A DNA stretch of 64,000 nt from Peteryoungia wuzhouensis (GTDB lineage: Bacteria > Pseudomonadota > Alphaproteobacteria > Rhizobiales > Rhizobiaceae): contig NZ_QJRY01000003.1 of assembly GCF_003205195.1 (NCBI RefSeq), forward strand, positions 62,001 to 126,000. The letters run 5' to 3'. Below, piece by piece: positions 54,631 to 63,090 of this stretch (positions are counted from its first letter, which is position 1; each line of letters opens with the position of its first letter). The notes under the pieces were generated by a model that was given only the letters and a program-made list of their open reading frames with translations, was not told the origin of the DNA and did not search any database. A program made the translations under genes and the position numbers.

Positions 54631-55152
54631 TTGAATACCCGCACACGCAGAGCCGAGCTTGCCGCACAGTCCGAAGTCGTGGAACTCATTCCGGCACTGC
54701 GGGCCTTTGCACGAACCTTTTGTCCGAAGCCCGAAGAGGCCGATGACCTCGTCCAGGAAACCCTGACAAAGGCGCTGGCGAACCTCGACAAGTTCGAGCC
54801 GGGAACGCGGCTGAAATCCTGGCTGTTCACCATCATGCGCAACACCTTCTGCACGCGCTTCAAGAAAAGCAGTCGCGAGACGGTGGGCCTGCCGGAAAGC
54901 CTGACGTCGAAGCTGACGACCGATGCGACGCAGGAATGGACCGTGCAGGCCGAGGAAGTTCGCCGCGCACTCGACCGCCTGCCGGCGCATCATCGCGAGA
55001 TGCTGGTGCTGATCGTGATGCTCGGCGAACGCTATGAAGATGCAGCCGCGATCTGCGGCTGCGCCGTCGGCACGGTGAAGAGCCGCCTGAACCGCGCCCG
55101 CCAGCAGCTTCGTCGCGAACTGGGCGAAATGGGCGGCGACAGCCCGGTCTGA
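54631..55152 (+). CDS. EcfG-like ECF sigma factor
   Basis: The 173-residue protein has sigma region 2 (ALRAFARTF, EEADDLVQETLTKALANLDKFEPGT, LKSWLFTIMRNTF) and region 4 (RRALDRLPAHHREMLVLIV, YEDAAAICGCAVGTVKSRLNRAR). The CGCAVGTVKSR recognition helix is like EcfG-type sigma factors of the general stress response. The TTG start has GGAGGAG 6 nt before it. The stop overlaps the ATG of the topoisomerase gene. No anti-sigma gene is in the same transcript; the NepR-like ORF nearby is the candidate. Confidence 0.88.
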   Translation: MNTRTRRAELAAQSEVVELIPALRAFARTFCPKPEEADDLVQETLTKALANLDKFEPGTRLKSWLFTIMRNTFCTRFKKSSRETVGLPESLTSKLTTDATQEWTVQAEEVRRALDRLPAHHREMLVLIVMLGERYEDAAAICGCAVGTVKSRLNRARQQLRRELGEMGGDSPV

Positions 55153-56231
55153 TGATGCGGCAAACCGACGACGCAGCGCTCGAAACGACCGTGCCCGAAG
55201 ATCGCGCCGAACTCGAGGAGATCGGCCTGGTTTACGTGACCGACAACAGCCCCGGTATCGCCCGGCGCCGACGTGGCGCTGGCTTCTCCTATCATCTTCC
55301 CGACGGCACGAAGATCGGCGATGAGGCGATCCTCGCCCGCATCCGCCGTCTGGCCTTGCCGCCGGCCTATGAGAGGGTCTGGATCTCGCTGGAGCCGCGC
55401 GGCCATCTGCAGGCGACCGGGTTGGACGCGAGAGGCCGCAAGCAGTACCGCTACCATGCCGATTGGGCAGCCTGGCGCAGCAGTCGCAAATTCGACGACC
55501 TCGTGACCTTTGGCCATGCGCTGCCGTCGATCCGCCGGCGGGTCTTGCGCGATCTGGAGGACCGGTCGCAGGAAACGCCCTTTCTCCTATCCGCGCTCGT
55601 CAGCCTCCTGGACGTCACCTATATGCGTGTGGGCAACCGCACCTATGTCGAGGAGAACAAGACCTATGGTGCGACGACGCTGCAGAAACGGCACCTGACC
55701 TTCGAGCAGGACGGCATACGCCTGAGTTTCACGGCCAAGGGCGGCAAGCGGGTCCGCCGCAAGCTGCGCCATCCCAGACTGCAGAAGATCCTCGAGGAGA
55801 TTGCGGACCTGCCGGGTCGGGATCTGTTTTCCTGGCGCGACCGCGAAGGCGCGCTCCACCGCATCGATTCCGGCCGCCTGAATGCCTATCTCGCGCAGAT
55901 TGCCGGCCATGCACTGTCCGCCAAGACCTTTCGCACCTGGGGCGGCAGCGTTGCGGCCTTCGGCGAAGCCTGGAAAATGATCCAGGCGGATGAGCGGCCG
56001 ACCATTCGGCAGATGTGCCAGATCGCCTCCGATCGCCTGCACAACACGCCGAGCATCTGCCGGTCGAGTTACGTGCATCCGGCGATCCTTGCGCTGAGTG
56101 ACCGGGAGGCAGATCTGTCTGCCGTGAAGGCTCTGATTGCGCGTTCTTCCGCTCACACACTGCTGCGTGCCGATGAGAACAGGCTGATGGCGTTCTTGGA
56201 AGCCGGGCCTCTGCCGAATTCGAACGGCTGA
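55152..56231 (+). CDS. DNA topoisomerase IB
   Basis: The 359-residue poxvirus-like type IB topoisomerase relaxes DNA supercoils through a 3'-phosphotyrosine. The N-terminal DNA-clasping part is followed by the catalytic core with TKGGKRVRR-type residues (RLSFTAKGGKRVRRKLRHP), the KTFRTWGGS arginine/histidine segment and the nucleophilic tyrosine in CRSSYVHP. It overlaps the sigma factor gene by one base, so it is co-expressed. In relatives it is part of the general stress regulon. Confidence 0.92.
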   Translation: MMRQTDDAALETTVPEDRAELEEIGLVYVTDNSPGIARRRRGAGFSYHLPDGTKIGDEAILARIRRLALPPAYERVWISLEPRGHLQATGLDARGRKQYRYHADWAAWRSSRKFDDLVTFGHALPSIRRRVLRDLEDRSQETPFLLSALVSLLDVTYMRVGNRTYVEENKTYGATTLQKRHLTFEQDGIRLSFTAKGGKRVRRKLRHPRLQKILEEIADLPGRDLFSWRDREGALHRIDSGRLNAYLAQIAGHALSAKTFRTWGGSVAAFGEAWKMIQADERPTIRQMCQIASDRLHNTPSICRSSYVHPAILALSDREADLSAVKALIARSSAHTLLRADENRLMAFLEAGPLPNSNG

Positions 56232-56236
56232 CACAG

Positions 56237-56261
56237 AAAGGCCCGGACGAGCCGGGCCTTT
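56237..56261. terminator. Bidirectional terminator between topoisomerase and ferritin-like genes
   Basis: AAAGGCCCGG (56237-56246) pairs with CCGGGCCTTT (56252-56261) over 10 bp. T-tracts lie on both strands, serving two convergent genes. Confidence 0.9.
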
Positions 56262-56284
56262 TGCAGGGTCTTGGTGCGCAGACG

Positions 56285-56785
56285 TCACGCAGCCTTCTTC
56301 TGGCCGGCCGAATTGACCGCGCTCTGTGCAAGCTTGCTCAGCGAGGCGTCGGTCTTGGATTCTTCCGACAGCGTTTCGCTGAGAAGCGTGACGGCTTCCG
56401 TATAGCCGAGCTGCTGGGCCCAGGCCTTCAAGGTGCCGTACCGGCTGATCTCGTAGTGCTCGACCGCCTGGGCGGCAGCCAACAGACCGGCATCGAGGGC
56501 GGGAGAGCCCTTGAATTCTTCCATGATCTCTTCGCCCTCTTCGAGGATGCCCTCAATCGCGGCACAGGTCTTGCCGCGCGGACGCTTGCCGATGAGTTCG
56601 AAAACCTGCTGCAGGCGTTCGATCTGGCCCTCGGTTTCGTCCTTGTGCAGCTGGAAGGCATCCTTCAGCTTCTCGTCCTGCGCTGCGCGCGCCATCTTCG
56701 GCAAAGCCTTGAGGATCTTGCGCTCGGCATAATAGATGTCTTTCAGCGTTTCATGGAAAAGATCGTCAAGTGTCTTGGTCGCCAT
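56285..56785 (-). CDS. YciE/YciF-type ferritin-like protein
   Basis: The 166-residue protein is a DUF892 four-helix bundle. It begins KTLDDLFHETLKDIYYAERKILKALP, with further carboxylates and histidines in LHKDETEGQIERL and AVEHYEISRYGTL that form a di-iron-like site. Family members are stress-induced and may act as oxidative protection or in iron handling. The AGGAGA ribosome-binding site supports ATG 56785. A stress promoter (56822-56846) drives it. Confidence 0.92.
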   Translation of the reverse strand: MATKTLDDLFHETLKDIYYAERKILKALPKMARAAQDEKLKDAFQLHKDETEGQIERLQQVFELIGKRPRGKTCAAIEGILEEGEEIMEEFKGSPALDAGLLAAAQAVEHYEISRYGTLKAWAQQLGYTEAVTLLSETLSEESKTDASLSKLAQSAVNSAGQKKAA

Positions 56786-56821
56786 GGGTGTGTCTCCTCG
56801 TTGTTGGGAATGCAAAAGCAC

Positions 56822-56846
56822 AACCGACCGCCATTGCCTTTGTTCC
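56822..56846 (-). promoter_or_regulatory. EcfG/RpoE2-type promoter for the ferritin-like gene
   Basis: On the minus strand GGAAC (56846-56842) and GGTT (56825-56822) are separated by 16 bp, 37 bp from the ATG. It is the left half of a divergent pair with the promoter at 56870. Confidence 0.8.
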
Positions 56847-56869
56847 TGGGTATTTTTCTTGCAGGCGCC

Positions 56870-56894
56870 GGAACGTTTGCTGGCGATCGCGGTT
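56870..56894 (+). promoter_or_regulatory. EcfG/RpoE2-type promoter for the BON gene
   Basis: GGAAC (56870-56874) and GGTT (56891-56894), 16 bp apart, point rightward 49 bp ahead of the BON gene start. Confidence 0.8.
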
Positions 56895-56942
56895 GGCGAA
56901 GGTGCGGGGCCAGGCGCCTTGCCGGATGCAATGGAGGAGAAA

Positions 56943-57302
56943 ATGACCGAGAGAACCACCGAGCATGGGGAGCGCCGGCTTGCACCCACCGGCGACTACG
57001 CGCCGGGAGACAGCGGCTTCGTGGACCGGACGCAAGATACAGCGGTGACGACCGGCAGCGACCGCCACGGCGCGATTGTTGAAGCGATCAGCAACGCCCT
57101 CATGGAGGATCCCGCGCTGGACGCATCCGCGATCAAGATCGCCGTCGAGAACGGTATCGTCATCCTGACCGGAATGGTCACCGACGCGGCCGAAAGATCG
57201 AGAGCCGAAGACTGCGCCTCACGAACAACCGGTGTCACGCAGGTGCAGAACCGATTGCAGACCCGCATCTCCGGCGAAGGCAGCGTGATGACGCAGGCCT
57301 GA
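56943..57302 (+). CDS. BON-domain protein
   Basis: The 119-residue protein has an acidic polar N-terminal segment and one BON domain (about residues 45-110), with IKIAVENGIVILTGMV and the glycine typical of the fold. BON proteins bind phospholipid or envelope surfaces and are induced by osmotic or general stress. No signal peptide is apparent. GGAGGAG before ATG 56943 decides the start, and the longer frame is ignored. Confidence 0.85.
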   Translation: MTERTTEHGERRLAPTGDYAPGDSGFVDRTQDTAVTTGSDRHGAIVEAISNALMEDPALDASAIKIAVENGIVILTGMVTDAAERSRAEDCASRTTGVTQVQNRLQTRISGEGSVMTQA

Positions 57303-57320
57303 GCCGCTTTGGAGTGTGGA

Positions 57321-59168
57321 TCAGTCTTTCAGGACGCGCAGGGCATTGAGGATGACCGCGACGTCGATCACCTCCTGCAGCAGCGCACCCTGGACCGGCG
57401 ACATAAGGCCGAAGGCTGCGGCCACCATGGCCATGCCGGAGAGCACCACGCCGGCACCGGCACTCTGTCGGGCAATGCGCCGCGAGCGGCGCGCGATGTG
57501 GCATGCCACCGGGAGGCGTCTCAGATCATCGGCCAGAAGCACGGCATCGGCCGCTTCGGACGAGGCGGCCGAGCCGCGGACGGAGATGGCAACGCCGACA
57601 TGCGATGTCGCCAGCGCAGGGGCATCATTGACGCCATCGCCCACCATCATCACCACGCCGGTCTGCTTTTCCCCGAGCACGAGCGCGACCTTGTCGGGAG
57701 CGCTCAGATCCCCCGCTACCGCATCGAGACCGAGCGCGCCGGCTGCCGCTTGCGCGACATCCGTGCGGTCGCCGGAAGCCATGACGATCCTGGTGATGCC
57801 GAGGGCGCGAAAGGCGGCAATCGCCTCCGCCGCATCCGGCCGGACGGGATCGGTGAGCGTGATGAGGCCGGCGGCCTGCCCATCAATGCCGACGGCAACC
57901 ACGGCGGCACCTGGCGGCAGACTGTCGCGCGAAAAATCCGCATCCGGCGGCAGCCTGCTGCGCACAAACCGCGTCCCCCCCAGCAGCACCTCATGACCAT
58001 CGACCCGGCCGAACAGCCCCTGCCCCGGCTGTTCGACGACATCCTGCGGCAGAGACAGTGCAAGCCCTGCGTCCAGCGCAGCCCGAACGAGCGCCTCGGC
58101 GGCGACATGGGCGGAGGCCTGATCGAGGGAGGCCGCGAGCCGCAAGACGTCGTCGCGATCAAACCCCTGCGCGGGCAGGACCGCACCGACCGCCGGCCGG
58201 GCCGAAGTGACCGTGCCTGTCTTGTCGAGAACCACCGTGGTGACGGCCGCAAGCGCCTCCAGAGCCCCGGCCGTCTTCACCAGAACGCCCCGAGCGGCGG
58301 CCCGAGACATGCCGGATATGACCGCGACCGGCACGGCAAGGATGAGTGGGCAGGGGGTGGCGACAACAAGCACGGCGAGGGCACGGGCCGGATCGCCGCT
58401 CCAGCCATAGGCGGCACCGGCGAGACAGAGCGTGAGGCCGAGAAAATAGAGGGCGTAGCGATCGGCAAGCCGCGCCATGGGGGAACGGCTCTGCTGGGCC
58501 TGCTCCACCAGTCGCACGATCCCGGCATAGGTGCTGGTCGCCGAACCACGCAACACAAGAAGATCAAAGGCGTCGCCGACAACAGTGGCACCGCTCGGGA
58601 TTTCCCGCCCGCGATCGAAACTCACAGGCATGGGTTCGCCCGTGAGGGCCGAGAGATCAAGCACGGCATTCGCGCCCATCAGCCGGCCATCGACCGGGAC
58701 CACTTCGCCGCGGCGCAACAGGATGACTTCACCCGGCACAAGCGCCTCGATCGGCACCGTTTCGAGCGTTTCGCCGCGATGGACCACGGCGCTGCGCGAG
58801 ACGCGTCCGAGCAGGGCGGTCATGTCGCGTCGAGCCCGGCCTTCGGCATAGCTTTCCAGCAATTGGCCACCGGCATACATCACGGCGACAATCGCCGCCG
58901 CGAGGTTTTCGCCAAGAAGAAGTGCCGTTCCAATGGCGAGGGCCGCAATGGCGTCGACGCCGATCCGGCCGCTGAGCAAAGCGCGGACCATGTCGAAGAC
59001 GAGCACCACCAGAACGGCGAATGCGCCCGAAGCCCAGATAAAGCGGGCCGGCAGGGGGGCACCCGACAGATGGATCACACCGCCGACCACAAGACACAGA
59101 AGCGAAAGGACGGCCAGCAGAGTGGGGCCGTTTTCGCGCAACCGCGTCATCTGCTGCGACATTGACAT
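57321..59168 (-). CDS. P1B-type heavy-metal translocating ATPase
   Basis: The 615-residue ATPase has eight membrane helices and no N-terminal heavy-metal domain. Phosphorylation motif DKTGT, actuator motif TGEP, hinge MVGDGVNDAPAL are intact. The membrane metal motif is TPCPL in place of CPC, and the SxHP motif reads SAHVA, so the histidine-proline dipeptide is altered. Metal specificity is unclear. GGAGG precedes ATG 59168. It lies at the end of the stress gene group, tail to tail with the BON gene. Confidence 0.9.
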   Translation of the reverse strand: MSMSQQMTRLRENGPTLLAVLSLLCLVVGGVIHLSGAPLPARFIWASGAFAVLVVLVFDMVRALLSGRIGVDAIAALAIGTALLLGENLAAAIVAVMYAGGQLLESYAEGRARRDMTALLGRVSRSAVVHRGETLETVPIEALVPGEVILLRRGEVVPVDGRLMGANAVLDLSALTGEPMPVSFDRGREIPSGATVVGDAFDLLVLRGSATSTYAGIVRLVEQAQQSRSPMARLADRYALYFLGLTLCLAGAAYGWSGDPARALAVLVVATPCPLILAVPVAVISGMSRAAARGVLVKTAGALEALAAVTTVVLDKTGTVTSARPAVGAVLPAQGFDRDDVLRLAASLDQASAHVAAEALVRAALDAGLALSLPQDVVEQPGQGLFGRVDGHEVLLGGTRFVRSRLPPDADFSRDSLPPGAAVVAVGIDGQAAGLITLTDPVRPDAAEAIAAFRALGITRIVMASGDRTDVAQAAAGALGLDAVAGDLSAPDKVALVLGEKQTGVVMMVGDGVNDAPALATSHVGVAISVRGSAASSEAADAVLLADDLRRLPVACHIARRSRRIARQSAGAGVVLSGMAMVAAAFGLMSPVQGALLQEVIDVAVILNALRVLKD

Positions 59169-59249
59169 ACGACCTCCTGCGCATTCGGCGCATGGCCGAA
59201 AAGCCTCTCTCTTGCTGGTCCCGCTATTCCCTTGTAGAGCCATCTGAGC

Positions 59250-60452
59250 ATGAAGCAATCGGACGTAAGCAGCATGATCGACAGCGACCGGCCCCGCCGC
59301 CTTTCCGTTCTCGGTTCGACCGGGTCGATCGGCGTCAATACGCTTGACGTCGTCGATCAGCTCGGCGGACGCGACCGCTTCGAGGTCATGGCGCTCACCG
59401 GCAATGGCAATCTCGAGCTCCTGGCTGAACAGGCACGCCGCTTCGGCGCGAAGCTCGCCGTTACCGCCGATGAAAGCCAGTATGTGGCGCTGAAAGATCT
59501 TCTGTCCGGCTCAGGCACCGCTGTGGCGGCAGGCAGCAGCGGTCTGGACGAAGCGGCCGAGATGGACGCTGGCTGGGTGATGGCGGCGATCGTCGGTACG
59601 GCCGGTCTCGCACCGACGCTCAAGGCCGCAGCCCGCGGCGCCGATATTGCGCTCGCCAACAAGGAATGCCTGGTCTCAGCCGGCAGCCTTTTCGTCGAGG
59701 CGGTGAAGAAGGGCGGCGGACGACTGATTCCGGTCGACAGCGAGCATTCGGCAATCTTCCAGTGCCTGGAGCAGGATCAGCGGCACGCGCTGGAGCGGAT
59801 CGTGCTGACAGCTTCGGGTGGCCCCTTCCGCACCCATAGCCGCGAGCAGATGGCCAATGTCACCGTGCAAACGGCGCGCAGCCATCCGAACTGGTCGATG
59901 GGCCTGAAAATTTCGGTTGGCAGCGCCTCGATGTTCAACAAGGCGCTGGAGATGATCGAGGCCAAGCACCTCTTCGACGTGGCGCCGGACCAGATCGAAG
60001 TGGTCGTGCATCCGCAGTCGATCATTCATTCGATGGTCGGTTATACCGACGGCTCCGTGATCGCCCAGCTCGGCGTGCCGGATATGCGCACGGCCATTGG
60101 TTATGCCCTCACCTATCCGAAGCGCCCGGCGCTGAATGTCGACCGGCTGGACTTCGCCAAGCTGGCAAGGCTCGATTTCGAGGCCCCGGACGAAACCCGT
60201 TTTCCGGCGATACGGCTGGCGCGAACTGCACTGGAGCGCGGCGGATTGCAGGGGGCCATCCTGAACGCGGCGGAAGAAACGGCCTTCAACGCTTTCGTCG
60301 AGGAGCGCATCGGCTTCCTCGCCATGGCCGATGTCGTGGAACGGGTGATGGACGATCTGGCCGGGATGGCCGAGCCGGCATCGATCGCAGACGTATTTGC
60401 CGCCGACCGCGAGGCAAGGCGAAAGGCGGCCGGGGTGATCGACCGCCTCTGA
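59250..60452 (+). CDS. dxr: 1-deoxy-D-xylulose 5-phosphate reductoisomerase
   Basis: The 400-residue enzyme of the MEP isoprenoid pathway converts DXP to MEP with NADPH. GSTGSIGVNTLDVV binds NADPH, NKECLVSAG and VDSEHSAIFQCL form the metal and substrate site, and ASGGPFR the flexible loop. A short N-terminal extension precedes the fold. It stands alone, without uppS or cdsA as neighbours. Confidence 0.96.
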   Translation: MKQSDVSSMIDSDRPRRLSVLGSTGSIGVNTLDVVDQLGGRDRFEVMALTGNGNLELLAEQARRFGAKLAVTADESQYVALKDLLSGSGTAVAAGSSGLDEAAEMDAGWVMAAIVGTAGLAPTLKAAARGADIALANKECLVSAGSLFVEAVKKGGGRLIPVDSEHSAIFQCLEQDQRHALERIVLTASGGPFRTHSREQMANVTVQTARSHPNWSMGLKISVGSASMFNKALEMIEAKHLFDVAPDQIEVVVHPQSIIHSMVGYTDGSVIAQLGVPDMRTAIGYALTYPKRPALNVDRLDFAKLARLDFEAPDETRFPAIRLARTALERGGLQGAILNAAEETAFNAFVEERIGFLAMADVVERVMDDLAGMAEPASIADVFAADREARRKAAGVIDRL

Positions 60453-60455
60453 GCC

Positions 60456-61577
60456 TCAGCTGCGATCGTAGACGGCAGCCCGCAGCATTTCCGGATAGGC
60501 CCCGGTGCAGCCTTCAAGGGCGTTGTTGGTGAGGCTGACCACCGTCAACCGCTTCGCTGGATCGATGAACCAGGTATTGCCATAGACACCGCCCCACTGG
60601 ATCGCCCCTTTGGGCAGAGCCGTCATGGCAGCAGCAGGGTCGACGACGAGACCGCCGACGAAGGTGAAACGATAGCCGGGTTCTCCCTCGACATCGCCGA
60701 TCTGGTTTGACAACGCGGTACCGGCCGTTTCCGGCTTCAGGAACGACGATCCGTCACTGCGCAGCATTTCCAGAAGCCGCATCACGTCTTTCGCCGTTCC
60801 GGCCATGCCGGCCCCACCGGACTGGAAGGCCCTGGGGTTGAAGATACGGGCGGGTGAAAACACGGTGCGCCATGCTTCCTCGTCACCGCTCACCCAGGGG
60901 TCCGGCATGCGGACGGGGTGTTGCGGATGATCGGCATAGGGAACCGCCAGACGCTGTGGATCGGTGACGTGAAAGCGCGAATCGACCATGTCGAGCGGTC
61001 CGGCGACATGGTGCACCACGGTCGCCTCCAGTGTGTCTCCATGGGCAGCGGCAACGACACCGCCAAGAATATCAGTCGCAAAGGAATAGGCCCAACGCGT
61101 GCCCGGCTCGAAAGCGAGCGGAATGCCGTTGTGGCGGCTGAAATTCTCCTCGAGGCTGAGATCCGTATTGCCAAGACCGAGTGTCATGCGCTGGCCCTCG
61201 GGCAGGAGCTCCAGTGCGGGATCGTAGATGAGACCGGAGGTGTGAGTCAGCAGATGGCGAAGGGTGATTGCCGCTTCGCGGCCATCAGGCGCTTTCGGGC
61301 GAAACCAGGGAAGATAGTCGGAAACACGATCATCGAGACCGAGCAGCCCCTTGTCGACCATCGCCAGCACCGTCACGGCAACAAACGGCTTGGTGACGGA
61401 GGCATAACGGAAGATCGTATTGAGGCGCGCCGGCACAGCCGCCTCACGATCGGCGAAACCGGCAGCTTTTTCCAGGATCGGCTTCCCATCCTGATAGACC
61501 AGCACCACCGCACCGGTGATGCGTTCTTCCTCGATCACCCGGTCGACCAGGTTACTGACGCGTCTGGCAATGCTCAC
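60456..61577 (-). CDS. Serine hydrolase of the beta-lactamase/class C family
   Basis: The 373-residue protein has the class C beta-lactamase fold, with the active serine in YASVTKPF (SxxK) and the second motif probably YSF (family usually YxN). HTSGL also stands before it. The usual KTG is not obvious. Such proteins are esterases or D-amino acid peptidases rather than true lactamases. No signal peptide is visible, so it is likely cytoplasmic. The GTG start follows GGAGG. Confidence 0.88.
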   Translation of the reverse strand: MSIARRVSNLVDRVIEEERITGAVVLVYQDGKPILEKAAGFADREAAVPARLNTIFRYASVTKPFVAVTVLAMVDKGLLGLDDRVSDYLPWFRPKAPDGREAAITLRHLLTHTSGLIYDPALELLPEGQRMTLGLGNTDLSLEENFSRHNGIPLAFEPGTRWAYSFATDILGGVVAAAHGDTLEATVVHHVAGPLDMVDSRFHVTDPQRLAVPYADHPQHPVRMPDPWVSGDEEAWRTVFSPARIFNPRAFQSGGAGMAGTAKDVMRLLEMLRSDGSSFLKPETAGTALSNQIGDVEGEPGYRFTFVGGLVVDPAAAMTALPKGAIQWGGVYGNTWFIDPAKRLTVVSLTNNALEGCTGAYPEMLRAAVYDRS

Positions 61578-61589
61578 GTGCTCAAACCT

Positions 61590-61626
61590 CCAAAGAAAAT
61601 GCGGGCTCCGTTTCCGGAACCCGCAT
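61590..61626 (-). terminator. Rho-independent terminator after hemA
   Basis: On the minus strand the stem ATGCGGG-TCCG pairs with CGGA-CCCGCAT around a short loop, with one mismatch. It is followed by TTTTC just before the serine hydrolase gene. Confidence 0.75.
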
Positions 61627-61652
61627 CGTTATGCGAAGGATTTTGCCTGCGA

Positions 61653-62867
61653 TCAAGCGACCGCGCGGGCGAGCGCGCAGCGCGACCAGAGCTGATGCAG
61701 CGAGCCGACGAGATGTTCGAGATCGGCATCGGTATGCAGCGGGGTCGGCGTGATGCGCAGCCGCTCGGTCTTTTTCGGGACCGTCGGATAGTTGATCGGC
61801 TGCACATAGATGGAACAGTTGTCGAGCAGGAGGTCCGAGATCCACTTGCACTTGGCGGCATCGCCGACCATGACCGGCACGATATGGCTCGGGTTCGGCA
61901 TATGCGGAATGCCGGCCTTGTCGAGCATGAAGCGCAGACGACGCACCCGCTCCTGATGGGCGAAACGCTCGACCTGACTGGTCTTCAGGTGACGGATCGA
62001 GGCGACGGCACCGGCAGCAAGGGCCGGCGGCAGGGCCGTCGTAAAGATGAAGCCGGAAGCAAACGAGCGGACGAAATCGCAGAGCGCGGTGGAGGCAGCG
62101 ATGTAACCGCCCATCACGCCAAAGGCCTTGCCGAGCGTGCCTTCGATGACCGTCAGGCGATGCATCAGGCCTTCGCGTTCGGCAATGCCGCCACCATGGG
62201 CACCGTACATGCCAACGGCATGCACTTCATCGAGATAGGTCATCGCGCCATACTTGTCGGCGAGATCGCAGATTTCCTTGATCGGCGCGATATCGCCATC
62301 CATCGAATAGACGGATTCAAACGCGATCATCTTCGGCGCGCGCGGATCGGCAGCAGCGAGCTTCGCTTCCAGATCCTTGACGTCGTTGTGCTTCCAGATG
62401 ACGCGTTCGGCCTTGGAATGGCGGATGCCTTCGATCATCGAGGCATGGTTCAGCGCATCCGAAAAGATGATCAGGCCCGGGATCTTGGCGCCGAGCGTGC
62501 CAAGGGCCGCCCAGTTCGAGACATAGCCCGAGGTGAAGATCAGCGCCGATTCCTTGCCGTGCAGGTCGGCCAGTTCGCGCTCGAGAAGAACGTGGTAGTG
62601 GTTGGTGCCAGAGATATTCCGGGTGCCTCCCGCACCCGCGCCACAGTCATCGATCGCCTGTTTCATGGCTTCGATGACGAGCGGGTTCTGGCCCATACCG
62701 AGATAGTCGTTCGAACACCAGACGGTAACGTCCTGGGTGCCTTTTTCGGTGTAGCGGGTGGCGCGGGGAAAATTGCCACGCTGGCGTTCGAGATCAGCGA
62801 AGACGCGGTAGCGGCCTTCCTCGTGAAGTCCAGCCAGCTGCTCCGTGAAAAACGCCTCGAAATCCAT
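61653..62867 (-). CDS. hemA: 5-aminolevulinate synthase
   Basis: The 404-residue PLP enzyme condenses glycine and succinyl-CoA, the first step of heme synthesis in alphaproteobacteria. [10 protein letters not shown] starts the protein. The PLP lysine is in [25 protein letters not shown] and [12 protein letters not shown] carry the substrate-binding part, and [11 protein letters not shown] the PLP aspartate. ATG 62867 agrees with the family start. The upstream region holds candidate regulatory dyads. Confidence 0.96.
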   Translation of the reverse strand: MDFEAFFTEQLAGLHEEGRYRVFADLERQRGNFPRATRYTEKGTQDVTVWCSNDYLGMGQNPLVIEAMKQAIDDCGAGAGGTRNISGTNHYHVLLERELADLHGKESALIFTSGYVSNWAALGTLGAKIPGLIIFSDALNHASMIEGIRHSKAERVIWKHNDVKDLEAKLAAADPRAPKMIAFESVYSMDGDIAPIKEICDLADKYGAMTYLDEVHAVGMYGAHGGGIAEREGLMHRLTVIEGTLGKAFGVMGGYIAASTALCDFVRSFASGFIFTTALPPALAAGAVASIRHLKTSQVERFAHQERVRRLRFMLDKAGIPHMPNPSHIVPVMVGDAAKCKWISDLLLDNCSIYVQPINYPTVPKKTERLRITPTPLHTDADLEHLVGSLHQLWSRCALARAVA

Positions 62868-62886
62868 TCCTGTCACTCCAGTATTT

Positions 62887-62904
62887 GATACCCTTTTGGG
62901 TATC
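62887..62904. promoter_or_regulatory. Leader dyad near the hemA start
   Basis: GATACCC-TTTT-GGGTATC is a perfect 7-bp inverted repeat 20 bp upstream of the hemA ATG. It could be an RNA hairpin in the leader or an operator. No cognate factor is identified. Confidence 0.4.
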
Positions 62905-62938
62905 TCGGGCAGCGCGGTCAACCCCGGTATTGTACATT

Positions 62939-62976
62939 CATTCTAAACTGCGACAAAAGGCGCGAATTTTAGAATG
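62939..62976. promoter_or_regulatory. Widely spaced inverted repeat upstream of hemA, possible Irr half sites
   Basis: CATTCTAAA (62939-62947) and TTTAGAATG (62968-62976) are exact reverse complements 20 bp apart. TTCTAAA and TTTAGAA are the half sites of the iron-control element bound by Irr in Rhizobiales, though in the canonical site they are closer together and in the opposite order. Confidence 0.45.
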
Positions 62977-63035
62977 CTCACATATAAATCCTAACGCTTT
63001 CTGCCGTATCGAACTTGATCTGCGTCAACTCCAGA

Positions 63036-63063
63036 CAAAAAGGACGGCAGAGCGCCGTCCTTT
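63036..63063 (-). terminator. Terminator after the molybdenum hydroxylase operon
   Basis: AAAGGACGGC (63039-63048) pairs with GCCGTCCTTT (63054-63063) over 10 bp. On the minus strand the stem is followed by TTTTTG, after the FAD-subunit gene. Confidence 0.9.
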
Positions 63064-63090
63064 CGTTGCAGAGCATCGCTCGCGCGTCGG

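Noticed and set aside
59169..59249. Search for a stress-type promoter before the P-type ATPase gene
   Set aside because: No GGAAC in the right orientation is present in the short gap to dxr, so direct EcfG control of this gene is not supported.
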